Shown here piece by piece: positions 1-10,886 of a stretch of 64,000 nt of DNA. Position 1 is the stretch's first letter. Each line of letters opens with the position of its first letter. The notes under the pieces are model-generated. The model worked only from the letters and a program-made list of their open reading frames with translations, did no database searches and had not been told where the DNA came from. A program made the translations under genes and the position numbers. Source of the DNA: Phyto melanocephala (lineage: Eukaryota > Arthropoda > Insecta > Diptera > Rhinophoridae); the NCBI GenBank assembly GCA_941918925.1, contig OW799237.1, positions 2,771,201-2,835,200 of the forward strand, read 5' to 3'.

Positions 1-370
1 ATCAATATCCTTTATCAAAACAGGACTTTGTAATGGTAACCAAGTTATTGTAGTCCATACTGACTTTAATAAAGCTTTCGACATGGTTAGCCATGATTTA
101 TTTTTATGAAAGCTCAATACCTTAAGACTTCCGATTAACCTTTTAAAATGGATACGTTTTTATTAAAAGGATCAGAGACAATAACGTTTTTAAAATGACT
201 GTTTATTAGAATAGTTTGGTATTCCACAGGAAAGTCATCTCAAACCAATCTTGTTCGCATTGATAATAAACGATCTTCCACAGGCTATTCAATACAGCAA
301 TATTTTAATGTTTTCTGATGCTGTAAACCTTTATTCAAGGACTACATATAATATAAAGAAAAATATTGTA
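1..370 (+). pseudogene. Jockey-like non-LTR reverse transcriptase fragment
   Basis: Conceptual translation over several frames gives the central reverse transcriptase (RT) motifs of a Jockey/CR1-like non-LTR retrotransposon. Motif A reads HTDFNKAFDMVSHDL near 56-100. KLNTLRLPINLLKWIRFY follows at about 110-165. GIPQESHLKPILFALIINDL from about 218 matches the family's GVPQGSxLGPLLFxLFINDL block. LMFSDAVNLY near 308-335 stands where the YADD box should be, with the second catalytic Asp replaced by Ala. In-frame stops (after VSHDLFL and IRFY) and at least one frame change show a dead copy. The left end runs off the window. The motifs are read directly; the clade is inferred from motif wording and is less certain than the RT call. 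Confidence 0.75.
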
Positions 371-1289
371 AATTTTTAGAAAATTAATACCAACCATATG
401 ACCTTCCAATGTACAGCATATCGTGTAGGGTTAATTTCAATACCTGGCAAGGTGCTAAAGTTTGCAGCAAATATTTGAAATATTTTCTTTCTATGCATTT
501 GTTGTGAAAAAACAATTTTCTTTAATATTTTCTTTTTATTTAAATTTAAATAAATCTTGACTTTGCAACAGTTTTTGCTATTGCAGCAGCAGCAACAATG
601 CAACAGCTATAAAATAAAATAAAAATGCATTTTAGATAAATAATTCAAAACAATATTAAAATGAATGCAAAAAATGAAATGCAAAAAGTCACACTAAAGT
701 ATTCAAACTGCAAGTGGCATATTTGAACATGACACCTTTAAGAATTAAACAAAGAAACAGAGAAAATGAAATAAACGACATTCGCAACACGTTTTCCGTT
801 TGTTGTTGCTTAGAGTTTGTCGTAAATACTTTTGCAAAAAGAAATGTAATTTATTTGATTGTTTCTTTATAAATATTAAAGCTAAGAAAGGTAGAATAAA
901 AGCAAAAAAATAGCGACAAATACGTTTGTCTTAAGTGGATTTTATTTGTTGGTATTGTTTTCTTGTCAAGGGGAAATGCCTGCTGAGCAGCGTTTGTAAG
1001 CTTAAAGATGCTGATTTGGTTTAAACAAATACTCTCAAAAAAGGTGTGATAAATTAATGAAAACTTTTAATAAATGTTTTTGTAAAGTAATTATCATTAA
1101 AAACTTAACTTTTTATAAATTATCATAAAAATCGTAATAATTAAATGAGTTGCAAAGAAGTGAGTGATTTCTTTCAGTTCTTAGCTGTAACTGTGCTCTT
1201 TGCTTTTACAGTTATAAATTAAAAAAAAAATTTGTGTCGTGAAAATGAACAATTAATTAGAATAAATGGACTGACCTATTTGTAAAAAA
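371..1289. other. AT-rich non-coding stretch
   Basis: No coding or structural feature can be supported. The only open frame, on the minus strand at 376-603, starts in a GCA/GCT-repeat tract (about 570-605) and has no recognisable domain. Confidence 0.6.
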
Positions 1290-1590
1290 GCTGATGGGGG
1301 GAATATCAGAATAGCAGGCCACAAAAATTTCGGGACTGTTCACGCCCTAGTGATTTAAAGGTTACCAATCGGTATTTCTTTCTTCTCTCAGTACTGCGCG
1401 AGGATAGGCGTATTATTTTGGTTTGGCACAGTTCTTTGTAATCACCAGCAATTTCGTTGGACTAAGATCCTTCATAGCATTCACACTTAATGTGTACCAA
1501 CCTGTCATCCTTAGTCCACTGCGTTCTGGGTCTCCCTAACTTCTTTAAATACAAGGTCGAGGATTATTTTGTGTCTCTGCAGATGAGATT
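1290..1590 (-). pseudogene. LOA/R1-type non-LTR 3'-end relic
   Basis: Read on the minus strand, this stretch contains GLRMTGWYTLSV followed by NAMKDLSPTKLLVITKNCAK. It aligns residue by residue with VRLRITGKHTLSV and GAMGDLSLRKMLAITKDCAM at the C-terminus of the retrotransposon fragment at 13.0-13.6 kb. The similarity continues into the untranslated tail: both carry AAATCAC(T)nGGG and end with GTGG(C/T)CTGCT followed shortly by GATATTCCCCC. It is therefore a more decayed copy of the same element, in the opposite orientation. Stops and small gaps interrupt it. The upstream zinc-knuckle part is not recognisable, so the 5' limit is approximate. The match was made by eye. Confidence 0.5.
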
Positions 1591-3916
1591 CTTATTTATT
1601 TATCCATGTCTTTATTATCCATTCGAAATGAGAATGCTTTATAGCCCTCAGACTCTTAGATGACCTTCTCTCGATTCATGCGCTACATTGACAACTGTGT
1701 ATATTTTATATTTTTATGGATAAGGTACTGGAGTATTCTATACCCAGACAAGAGCACATATATATGCGGGACTTGCAATAAAACCAACTCTTGAGCACTA
1801 CGCCAAGGTAAAATGCCCCCTGGAGGAAGGTGATGTATATAAAATTCCAGTTGTACTGCTTTTTATTTTCAAAACTTATACAAAATTTGAACGAAATTTT
1901 ATAAGAACAAACAACCTACCAACTGACTTTTATTCCTTCTGCAAGAGTATTACAAAAGTTTGTCTTTTAATTAAACGATAACCAAAGCTTTGGTCTTCTT
2001 AATTCCCCCAATAAAGATCAGTGAATGTAATACCCTTGTTGTACATAAAATTTGAAAAATTTTTTTAAACAATTTTCATGCCTTTTTAAACATTTTTGTA
2101 AACCAAAAAAGTGTTAAATTAAACGTTTGCAACAATTGCCATGAGTTTGGATTTGATACACTTAGACACCAGCATGTGTATTAGAATTTTGTACATTATA
2201 AGGAAATGCTTTAAACAAATTCCTATGAATTACTGATACACACTCGCTTAAAGTTCATTGTGTTTAGTTTTCATTTCTGCTGGCACAAACAAATATAAAA
2301 GTCAAGAGAATTGAAGGAACAAAAAAAAAAAACTAAAATGAAACCGTAACTTCATTGGCACAAGGCCAATTGAAACACAAATAATAAGAGCAATAAAGGT
2401 GAAAGAAATAACTTTACGTGCTCTCTTCTATTCATCTGTATACAGTTTTAAAGCAATTGCTCTCAATGGAAATGGATGTTTCTTAATGGCAACAACGAAG
2501 TGTTCACACATGTGTGTCGAACTACGTAACTGTGTTAGAAATTATAACTATAAAGGTGGTTATACTTTACGGTTAAAAAAAGAGTTCTATTCTGAGAAAT
2601 AATTTAAAAAATTTTTTATTAAAAAATATTTCGTTAAATTTTTGTTTGTAAAATTATAAAAAATTTTGATTTTTTTAAATTATTTTTCTAAAAAATCGAA
2701 TATAAATTTGCCACCATCCTAATATATAATTGCAGGCCACAACCAATCTCAGTCAGTTAGTATTAGTATGACATCATGTGTATATGTCTGTTTGCATTTG
2801 TATAACATTTGCTTTGGCATCTTGTAAGTTAAGTCATTTGTAACAAAAAACCTAAGAAAAAACAAAAATTTACAAAAAAAAAAAAAAAAAAAAAATCATA
2901 AAACTAAAGGTTTAGGCCAAAAAAGGCCTTGTTATAGTTATAATACAAGAATGAAAAAAAAGAAAAAAATAGCAGCTGAAATTACCTGTGTTTCCAACAT
3001 ATTGTAACAGAATGTTTACTTGAACTTCGTGTGTAATACAGAGAAGTTTTATATTTTAGGTCATGACTTATTTTTGACTTTTATGAGAATATTTAGAGTC
3101 TAAAATTTTTGTTGGGGGTTATTTTCAACATTAATTTGTGAAAAGATTTTGTTTTTTTTTTTTTTTTTGGGGTGGAAAAACAATAAATTACTTGTGTTTT
3201 TCACAATTCCACACATATGCACATAAATTTCTAGGGTTTTAATTGGAATTTAGTTTTTTTTCTTTAATGCCTTTTTACTACTACAACTACTTGATTTTGT
3301 TTGAAATGTGGAAATTATGTAATAAGTGCTTTATGACTTTAAGGATATTAAAGTCTTAGGTAATTTAGCCAAAAGGAGTTAAGTCAGAAACTTTTGTTTT
3401 TTTAAGTACCAACTAAAATTTTAGTATTTATATAAGAAAAAGATTTGCTAGACTTAAGTCATAATTACCAAACAAAAGAAAAAGAAGCAAATTAGTGAAA
3501 TCTACTCTCTAATTCAAACTGAATTTTTTGACTTAAAACATTTATTGCATTTATTTATTATTATTTATTATTTATTCATTTATTTATAGCATTTATTTTT
3601 TATTTTTAAATGTTTTTTTTGATGCATCATGTATTTAAATTGAGTTATTTATTTATGGCTTTGGCTAAAAGATTTTGAAGAAATTTAATTAAAATTTTTG
3701 TATTTGTAAAAAGGCTTTGGAAGTAGTGTCATGTGAATTAAATTTTCAGATCTTTTAAATCAATATTTAAAAAAGATTTATTCTAATGACTCCCTGAACG
3801 TGAAATAATTTGTCATAAATATATGAACAGCTTCAAAGTAAATGTTTCTTTTCACCTTTTATGAATGAGATCTATGAACTTATTGGAGTAAAGTGCAGAT
3901 TATTTATATGTTCATA
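1591..3916. other. AT-rich non-coding stretch
   Basis: No gene can be supported. It holds homopolymer runs (A22 at 2874-2895, T17 at 3152-3168) and a TTTATTTATTATT-type low-complexity tract around 3540-3610. The 67-residue open frame at 2399-2602 has no recognisable motif. Confidence 0.6.
2874..2895. repeat. A22 homopolymer
   Basis: An uninterrupted run of 22 A. No retroposon body is recognisable on its 5' side, so calling it a poly-A tail is not justified. Confidence 0.9.
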
Positions 3917-4041
3917 CAGGGTGGACCAAAAGTCCCCATAGAAGCTGTATATTTTTAATTTGTATAATAAAAATGATCTTTTTTAATCATAAATAAAATA
4001 AAAAAAATTTTACACTTTATAGGGACTTTTGGATCACCCTT
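3917..4041. mobile_element. 125-bp MITE with terminal inverted repeats
   Basis: The left end CAGGGTGGACCAAAAGTCCC is mirrored by the right end, whose reverse complement begins AAGGGTGATCCAAAAGTCCC. A TA dinucleotide flanks each side (3915-3916 and 4042-4043), as expected for insertion by the IS630-Tc1-mariner superfamily. The interior is plain AT-rich DNA with no coding capacity. A 122-bp relative with matching ends lies at 6182-6303, and the left end of a third begins at 63973. The TIRs and TA flanks are seen directly; the superfamily is inferred from them. Confidence 0.75.
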
Positions 4042-4171
4042 TATAAACACATGTTCCCCAATGCCACGCTAATGTCAAAGTCAATAGAATTTTTTACCTA
4101 AATTGATATCATTTCCCTGTCATGTTATGTTGTGTTGTTGTTAAGCAATTCTTAATTACGCATAACCATGG

Positions 4172-4230
4172 AACTACATGTCGTATGTTTTATATTTTTG
4201 TATTAAATATTCCACATACGCGATGTAGGG
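4172..4230. repeat. imperfect inverted repeat
   Basis: ACATGTCGTATG and, about 30 bp later, CATACGCGATGT can pair as a 12-bp arm with two mismatches around an AT-rich loop. The loop-side sequence AAATATTCCACATACG recurs near 5304-5320, so this may be a scrap of a short dispersed palindromic element. Confidence 0.35.
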
Positions 4231-4319
4231 GAAATAATCGTATCACGGTTTAAAAAAAAATAGTGTGTGGTATATAAGTTTTGTGAGTTCATTTGTAACA
4301 CATAAAAATCTTCATTTTA

Positions 4320-4680
4320 GACTCCAGGCAGTATATTTTTTCTGAGTCTTGGTTTTATTTGAGAAGATCTAGCTATGTCCGTCTGTCTGTCAGTGTGTTA
4401 AAATCACGATAGAGCTGGAACAGTTAAGTCGAAAAGGATGACATTTTTTCAGAATACTTCGTATACATTAGCAATATTTGGTATTAAAACTCGGTGTATT
4501 AGGAAGAGCGTTGTAGCTAAAAATGCAATAAATATCACTAAAATAAATTGGTTGCTTATAAACGCAATAACATCGAATGATAAAAGAAACAACAATTGAA
4601 CGATACCAAAAATAATGCTAAAGTCTGCAAATGTTCCTCTCAAAAACCGGTAAAGCAAGGAGAAATTTGGTAACTTTTTT
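4320..4680 (+). repeat. possible dispersed-repeat fragment
   Basis: GCTATGTCCGTCTGTCTGTC followed by AAATCACGATAG (about 4371-4412) resembles a sequence type common in fly intergenic DNA. It shares the GTCC.TCTGTC block with the better-defined repeat at 35.88 kb. The resemblance is short and the limits are guesses. The minus-strand 69-residue frame at 4449-4658 is hydrophobic and low in complexity, and I do not call it a gene. Confidence 0.3.
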
Positions 4681-6181
4681 ATAAAATTTGATTTTCTGTT
4701 CGTATGTTATCATCATGGAGTTCTTTCATTCTTTTAAGGAGCACAGCGCCTGCGAGGTTTTAATAATAATATGTTTTAAAATGATTTGACTAAAACAGTC
4801 GATCTTAGAAGGCTGCCGGCAAAGCTTCCACAGAAGTATGAGCATAACTAGACCTTTTTAGAGGTACATGATCCCCTTTAGAATTTAAAAAAATTAACAT
4901 TTAATTCAATTTAAATTTTTCCCAGCCTATCTCTAGATAAAATTTGTAGTTACGCCAATTCTTAATCACTAAATTAAACGGTTCTTCCGTCTACTAGTGA
5001 TCGACAGTGGCTTGTTTATTATCAGCAGTTTTAGCTGAGGAGTAAAGGTAGTTGAGCCTACAATCAATACGCTACGCTTTACTACCTCTACTGTTAGTAC
5101 TTGGATAAATATAAAATAAAATTCTTTTAACTGAAAAGTAATCGTATTAAGTTTACAGTTTTAACAGTTTGTAGTGATCTTTTTACATCTTATTAAAAGT
5201 TCTTTTTTTCTTGCCAGAGTTTAAATGTTTTTTATAATTTCAAATTGCACGACACTGTACGCAATACTACTGAAATTATGATAATTTGTTTTTTTTGGTA
5301 ATAAATATTCCACATACGTGGCGTAATAAATTTAACATGTTTTATCTACATTTTGTATTTAGATTTTATATCTATATTGCCTAAAGATTTCAATTAAGCT
5401 TCTATTACTTGAAAGCATTTCATTAAATTCCAATCAATAAATAGACTTCAATAAACCTCTATTAACTTATTCAGCTTTGCAAAGCTTTAACAACTTTATT
5501 AGGTAACTTTATTGCTTCTTATATTTAATTTTCTACACAACCTTTTGATTAGCCTTAACATATTCATTTCTGGCTTTGATTAAAGTAATAAATATTTATT
5601 TTTTGTGTTTTTTTTCCTCTTCTTCTTCTTCACCTATTTTTCTAATTTATTTTGCTTGCTGCTTGTTGTTCACTTTTCAATAGCAAACTCAATATCACGT
5701 ATTTCATTTAGTTTTCTACAATAAAATGCTTTAAATGAAAATATTCAAGTGAATTTTTTTCTCATTCTTCAAGTTATTTTTTCTATTGCTTTTATTTTGA
5801 GTGATAATAAAAAACAAACGAATTGGGATTTGCTTTTTTGTAAACTGAAGCAAAAAATTTTGTTATAAAAGAAGCTGTTGGAAATGATTTAAAAATTAAT
5901 AAAAAATTGTTGATACAATAGAGAAAGAAGAGACTTCAGAATTGCAGAAAACATAAACATGACGAGCAAAGCACGAAACGATTAATTTTTTGGAATAGGT
6001 CGATATTATAACTAGCTACACACAAACAACAAAAAAAGAAACATGGTTGCGGTGATCATAATATAAGAGCTACATACTTCTGTTGGATAACATTAATTGC
6101 GCTTGCTTTTTACCGTTATGATTAATTAAGGTATCATGTTCTCAAACAAATAAACATTAATTAATCGCATATAAATGTATA
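4681..6181. other. AT-rich non-coding stretch
   Basis: No gene can be supported. An imperfect palindromic segment lies at about 5035-5102 (AGTAAAGGTAGT against ACTACCTCTACT), and a second AAATATTCCACATACG copy near 5304. The rest is low-complexity AT. Confidence 0.55.
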
Positions 6182-6303
6182 CCGGTTAAGCCAAAGTACA
6201 CCATGTAGCTTTAAACTGTTTTTATATTATTTATTAATTTTTTTTGAACAATAAACTAAAGGAAGAAACATTATAGCCCCATGATGACTTTTGACCCACC
6301 CTG
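6182..6303. mobile_element. 122-bp MITE, same family as 3917-4041
   Basis: Read inward on the minus strand, the right end gives CAGGGTGGGTCAAAAGTCAT. The left end CCGGTTAAGCCAAAGTACAC is a diverged version of the same sequence. TA lies immediately outside both ends (6180-6181 and 6304-6305). The length and end sequences match the 125-bp copy at 3917. The left TIR is less well preserved than the right. The interior is non-coding AT. Confidence 0.6.
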
Positions 6304-7474
6304 TATAAATTGCTTTTGTTCCTGTAAGGATCGTATGTTTTTAACGATTAAGTTCCATACTATTTTGTCTACTGAAATCTGTTTCAGCTCATTTACGAGC
6401 TCGATTTACTTGCTCTTTTTGCCCTTATTTCAAGCTGTCTTGATGGTGTTGCTTTGACGACACTTCCTTTAAATACCATGGGGATTTCAGTCAATTATGT
6501 AATAAAGTTCGTGTATGGTGGGTTGTGTGTGTGTGTAACTATGTTCCCTATCGGATTCTTGATTTATTTAAGACCCTTAGAATCTTAGTTGGCTCTATCC
6601 AATGGCAAATTCAATTGCCGAAGTTATTGAGAAATAAAGAAGAGAAAGTGTTGTTTCAGTTCTAGATTATTTCTGATTTTATTTACAAAATTTCAAGTCT
6701 TATATACTGTTACTATACTACTGTTATTATACTACTGGTTATATTTAACTATAGCCTACGCAAAGCACGCCCAACCTACCTCCAATTTTAATTAATTCAT
6801 TTGTTTATTTCGTTAATTATTTGGTTAATCTCTTGTAATGGCAGTTACGCTATTTTTGCAGTCACACCAAAAGAGTATCGTTTACGTTAAAATTAAATGA
6901 CTTGTATTTCTGTAACTGTTATTACTTTAGATTCAATATTTTAACAAAAGAGATATTGGAGGATGGAAAACAGAAGCATCAAAACCTCAATTTTTAAAAA
7001 CATGTCAGTTATGTTATTTTCACAGTTATGGCTTGTATTGTTTGCGGTAACTAAATATCGTTATAAAGAATTTAATATGACCATCGTATGCTGTTAATAA
7101 TTATTAGGAAAAAGTTATTTAAAAGATTTTTTATAAAATTTTGAACTTAATTAAAAATGACATGCATAATTTCAACCCATTATGAAGGGGTTCAATTTAG
7201 CTGACACATCCATGATTTGAACATTAACGTGTCATTGCAGAGCCTGTGTGTATATGAATATATAAACAAAATTAACTTCATTCTAATAAAAGAATAGAAG
7301 GTATCCTCTTGTACTTATGAATTAGAAGTCATGAGAAATATTATTCACATTGAACTAGTGCAAATTTTTTTCACTGGGTAATTTTAAGGTGAATAAGTGT
7401 TCATGTTAATAAGTTTATGATGTTAAAAGGATTAAAATGAAAAGACAAATATATTTAGTTGCTTCACTAGCACA
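6304..7474. other. non-coding stretch, possible old LTR remnant
   Basis: No open frame has a recognisable domain. At 6330-6800 the base composition is less extreme, with a short TG microsatellite (6524-6536), which could mark an old repeat. I cannot identify LTR boundaries, a primer-binding site or coding remains, so I claim nothing. Confidence 0.5.
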
Positions 7475-9180
7475 GAAGGAAATATATTTTAACGAATTTA
7501 TCTATTCGAAAAGTTGTGCAAATGATATGATGAGTCTAATGTAATTTGGAAAATCAAACTAAATTATTGTTTCACAGAACATCATCAGTGTATTACACTG
7601 CTTGATTAGGAAATAAAGAACCTAAGATTTATACAGTGATTGCCAATCTCTTAATAACCTTTACAAAATTTGGAAGAAAACTCGTTATTAAAATCTTACG
7701 AAGTTTTTATAAACATAAAAATTACATTTGGAAGGAACTACTGGTACTTTTGTTTACTACTGGTAGTACTTTTTGTATGCGCAAGCCTAAAAATATTTAA
7801 TAGATTTCAGAATATGGAAGCAAATATTATTTGTATTACCTTTTTGCAAATTTTTCTAATTTTTTTTATATTTTCCTTAAACACAAATATCACTTGTATT
7901 TCTTTGTTAAGAATCTCTGCTTTTGTTAAATAAGAAAAGTATTGAATATTTCTTACTTATTCGTAATCTATAGATTGTTCTTTTTTTTTGTCATTTTGTA
8001 AATGTTGTAATAGAGAAGAAGACTAAACACTTGTGGTTATTGCCACAACTAGCACACTGCTTACTTCTAACTACACCACCATCATCTACACGACATCATA
8101 CATGTATATACATACATACATGCCTATACAACAAGAGATATAATACTAGTGTAAATATAGATTTTAAATAGTACAGACAGAACCGGATAGGCTTACATTT
8201 CTACATTCACATTCACATGACCACTAACATTTTCATTTCCATTCTCTATCAAGTATGTCATTTTTGGTCAACTTTAAATTTGAACAGCAACAGAAATAAC
8301 AGCATCAGCAATAGTAGTAGTAGTAGTAAGACCAAACGTTTACAAAAAATGTGAAATGAAATGTTTTATAAGAGGCATTTGCTGCCCATGGTGCAACAAC
8401 AGTGCTGGCATTGTAAAGTGAAATGTAAAAAGATTTTTAAAAGTTTTGTTCACTTTTTTGCTGGTACTTGTTTTTTGTTGTCCATGTGTGTGTTTTTTTG
8501 TATGCATAAACTGTAAGAGATCAACAGCCAAAATGCATTAGTTTGACGCCTCAGCCAACCAATATCATCTCCATTTTTTTACACCACATGCCAACAGAGT
8601 TATTCAGGCAGACATTACATGTACCCCATGTGCTTTTCTTATTTTTATTTTATTTTTTTAATGTCTTGTATGTCGTTGTATTTAATTTGTTGTTGCTGTT
8701 GTTGTTGGATGTTCGGACGGCTGTATTAAAGTCATTTCACATTCAGTGCACTTCGACCACTTCACAAACATCGTTTATTCAGCATAACACTTTTGCAACA
8801 AAAAAGAAGAAAAAAACAAAAACAAAATGTAATATTCGTAAAACATACAAGAAGAGTAAAAAGGGAAGATTTTTGTCAAATAAATCCCAACCGAGAATAA
8901 ATCAGCAGGGTTACCGAATTATGGAAAATTTAGATTTTTTAAGAAGAGAACATTAATTTTTTTTAAATTTGATTTCTATACACTAAAAAATGGATGGGTC
9001 TCTAAATTTATTCTGTTGCAAGAGTGGTCTAAGTTTGGTACAGGCGTAATGTTATGCATAACAGTCACCTGGCTCCTTAAGTTTTTTATGTTGAATAGTC
9101 AAAACAACAGAGATACTTTTTCGCTGTTCGTTCTCTTGCTCCGGACATCAAATTGTTTGCCCTACGCTCTGGTTTCTAAG
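7475..9180. repeat. 1,706-bp tandem duplication, unit A
   Basis: This stretch is repeated head to tail at 9181-10886 with an offset of exactly 1,706 bp. I found only two differences, G7494 against A9200 and G7577 against A9283. The remaining 1.6 kb appears identical, including homopolymer lengths and a TAG-triplet microsatellite (about 8311-8328). The unit starts with GAAGGAAATA, and GAAG also follows the end of unit B (10887-10890), a 4-bp microhomology at the breakpoints. Open frames inside it (7670-7933, 8543-8956, 9016-9198 on plus; 8340-8531 on minus) are low in complexity, hydrophobic or lysine-rich. Their duplication reflects the DNA copying event, not selection on proteins. No TIRs, LTRs or coding domains suggest a mobile element. 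Confidence 0.95.
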
Positions 9181-10886
9181 GAAGGAAATATATTTTAACA
9201 AATTTATCTATTCGAAAAGTTGTGCAAATGATATGATGAGTCTAATGTAATTTGGAAAATCAAACTAAATTATTGTTTCACAAAACATCATCAGTGTATT
9301 ACACTGCTTGATTAGGAAATAAAGAACCTAAGATTTATACAGTGATTGCCAATCTCTTAATAACCTTTACAAAATTTGGAAGAAAACTCGTTATTAAAAT
9401 CTTACGAAGTTTTTATAAACATAAAAATTACATTTGGAAGGAACTACTGGTACTTTTGTTTACTACTGGTAGTACTTTTTGTATGCGCAAGCCTAAAAAT
9501 ATTTAATAGATTTCAGAATATGGAAGCAAATATTATTTGTATTACCTTTTTGCAAATTTTTCTAATTTTTTTTATATTTTCCTTAAACACAAATATCACT
9601 TGTATTTCTTTGTTAAGAATCTCTGCTTTTGTTAAATAAGAAAAGTATTGAATATTTCTTACTTATTCGTAATCTATAGATTGTTCTTTTTTTTTGTCAT
9701 TTTGTAAATGTTGTAATAGAGAAGAAGACTAAACACTTGTGGTTATTGCCACAACTAGCACACTGCTTACTTCTAACTACACCACCATCATCTACACGAC
9801 ATCATACATGTATATACATACATACATGCCTATACAACAAGAGATATAATACTAGTGTAAATATAGATTTTAAATAGTACAGACAGAACCGGATAGGCTT
9901 ACATTTCTACATTCACATTCACATGACCACTAACATTTTCATTTCCATTCTCTATCAAGTATGTCATTTTTGGTCAACTTTAAATTTGAACAGCAACAGA
10001 AATAACAGCATCAGCAATAGTAGTAGTAGTAGTAAGACCAAACGTTTACAAAAAATGTGAAATGAAATGTTTTATAAGAGGCATTTGCTGCCCATGGTGC
10101 AACAACAGTGCTGGCATTGTAAAGTGAAATGTAAAAAGATTTTTAAAAGTTTTGTTCACTTTTTTGCTGGTACTTGTTTTTTGTTGTCCATGTGTGTGTT
10201 TTTTTGTATGCATAAACTGTAAGAGATCAACAGCCAAAATGCATTAGTTTGACGCCTCAGCCAACCAATATCATCTCCATTTTTTTACACCACATGCCAA
10301 CAGAGTTATTCAGGCAGACATTACATGTACCCCATGTGCTTTTCTTATTTTTATTTTATTTTTTTAATGTCTTGTATGTCGTTGTATTTAATTTGTTGTT
10401 GCTGTTGTTGTTGGATGTTCGGACGGCTGTATTAAAGTCATTTCACATTCAGTGCACTTCGACCACTTCACAAACATCGTTTATTCAGCATAACACTTTT
10501 GCAACAAAAAAGAAGAAAAAAACAAAAACAAAATGTAATATTCGTAAAACATACAAGAAGAGTAAAAAGGGAAGATTTTTGTCAAATAAATCCCAACCGA
10601 GAATAAATCAGCAGGGTTACCGAATTATGGAAAATTTAGATTTTTTAAGAAGAGAACATTAATTTTTTTTAAATTTGATTTCTATACACTAAAAAATGGA
10701 TGGGTCTCTAAATTTATTCTGTTGCAAGAGTGGTCTAAGTTTGGTACAGGCGTAATGTTATGCATAACAGTCACCTGGCTCCTTAAGTTTTTTATGTTGA
10801 ATAGTCAAAACAACAGAGATACTTTTTCGCTGTTCGTTCTCTTGCTCCGGACATCAAATTGTTTGCCCTACGCTCTGGTTTCTAAG
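9181..10886. repeat. 1,706-bp tandem duplication, unit B
   Basis: Second copy of the 7475-9180 unit, directly abutting it. Both base differences lie within the first 103 bp of the unit; the rest looks identical. Unit B runs into unique sequence at 10887, where GAAG is followed by ATATAAGTAT instead of GAAATATATT. It is either a recent tandem duplication or two alleles placed in series by the assembler; the sequence alone cannot decide. Confidence 0.95.

Noticed and set aside
1440..1560. Minus-strand LGRPRTQWTKDD resembling an RTE-type C-terminus
   Set aside because: A neighbouring frame aligns much further with the LOA/R1-type C-terminus at 13.3 kb, including its untranslated tail, so the RTE resemblance is taken as chance.
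8543..8956. 137-residue open frame, duplicated at 10249-10662
   Set aside because: Leu/Phe runs from TTG/TTT repeats and Lys runs from AAG/AAA repeats, no domain. The duplicate is explained by copying of the whole 1,706-bp unit.
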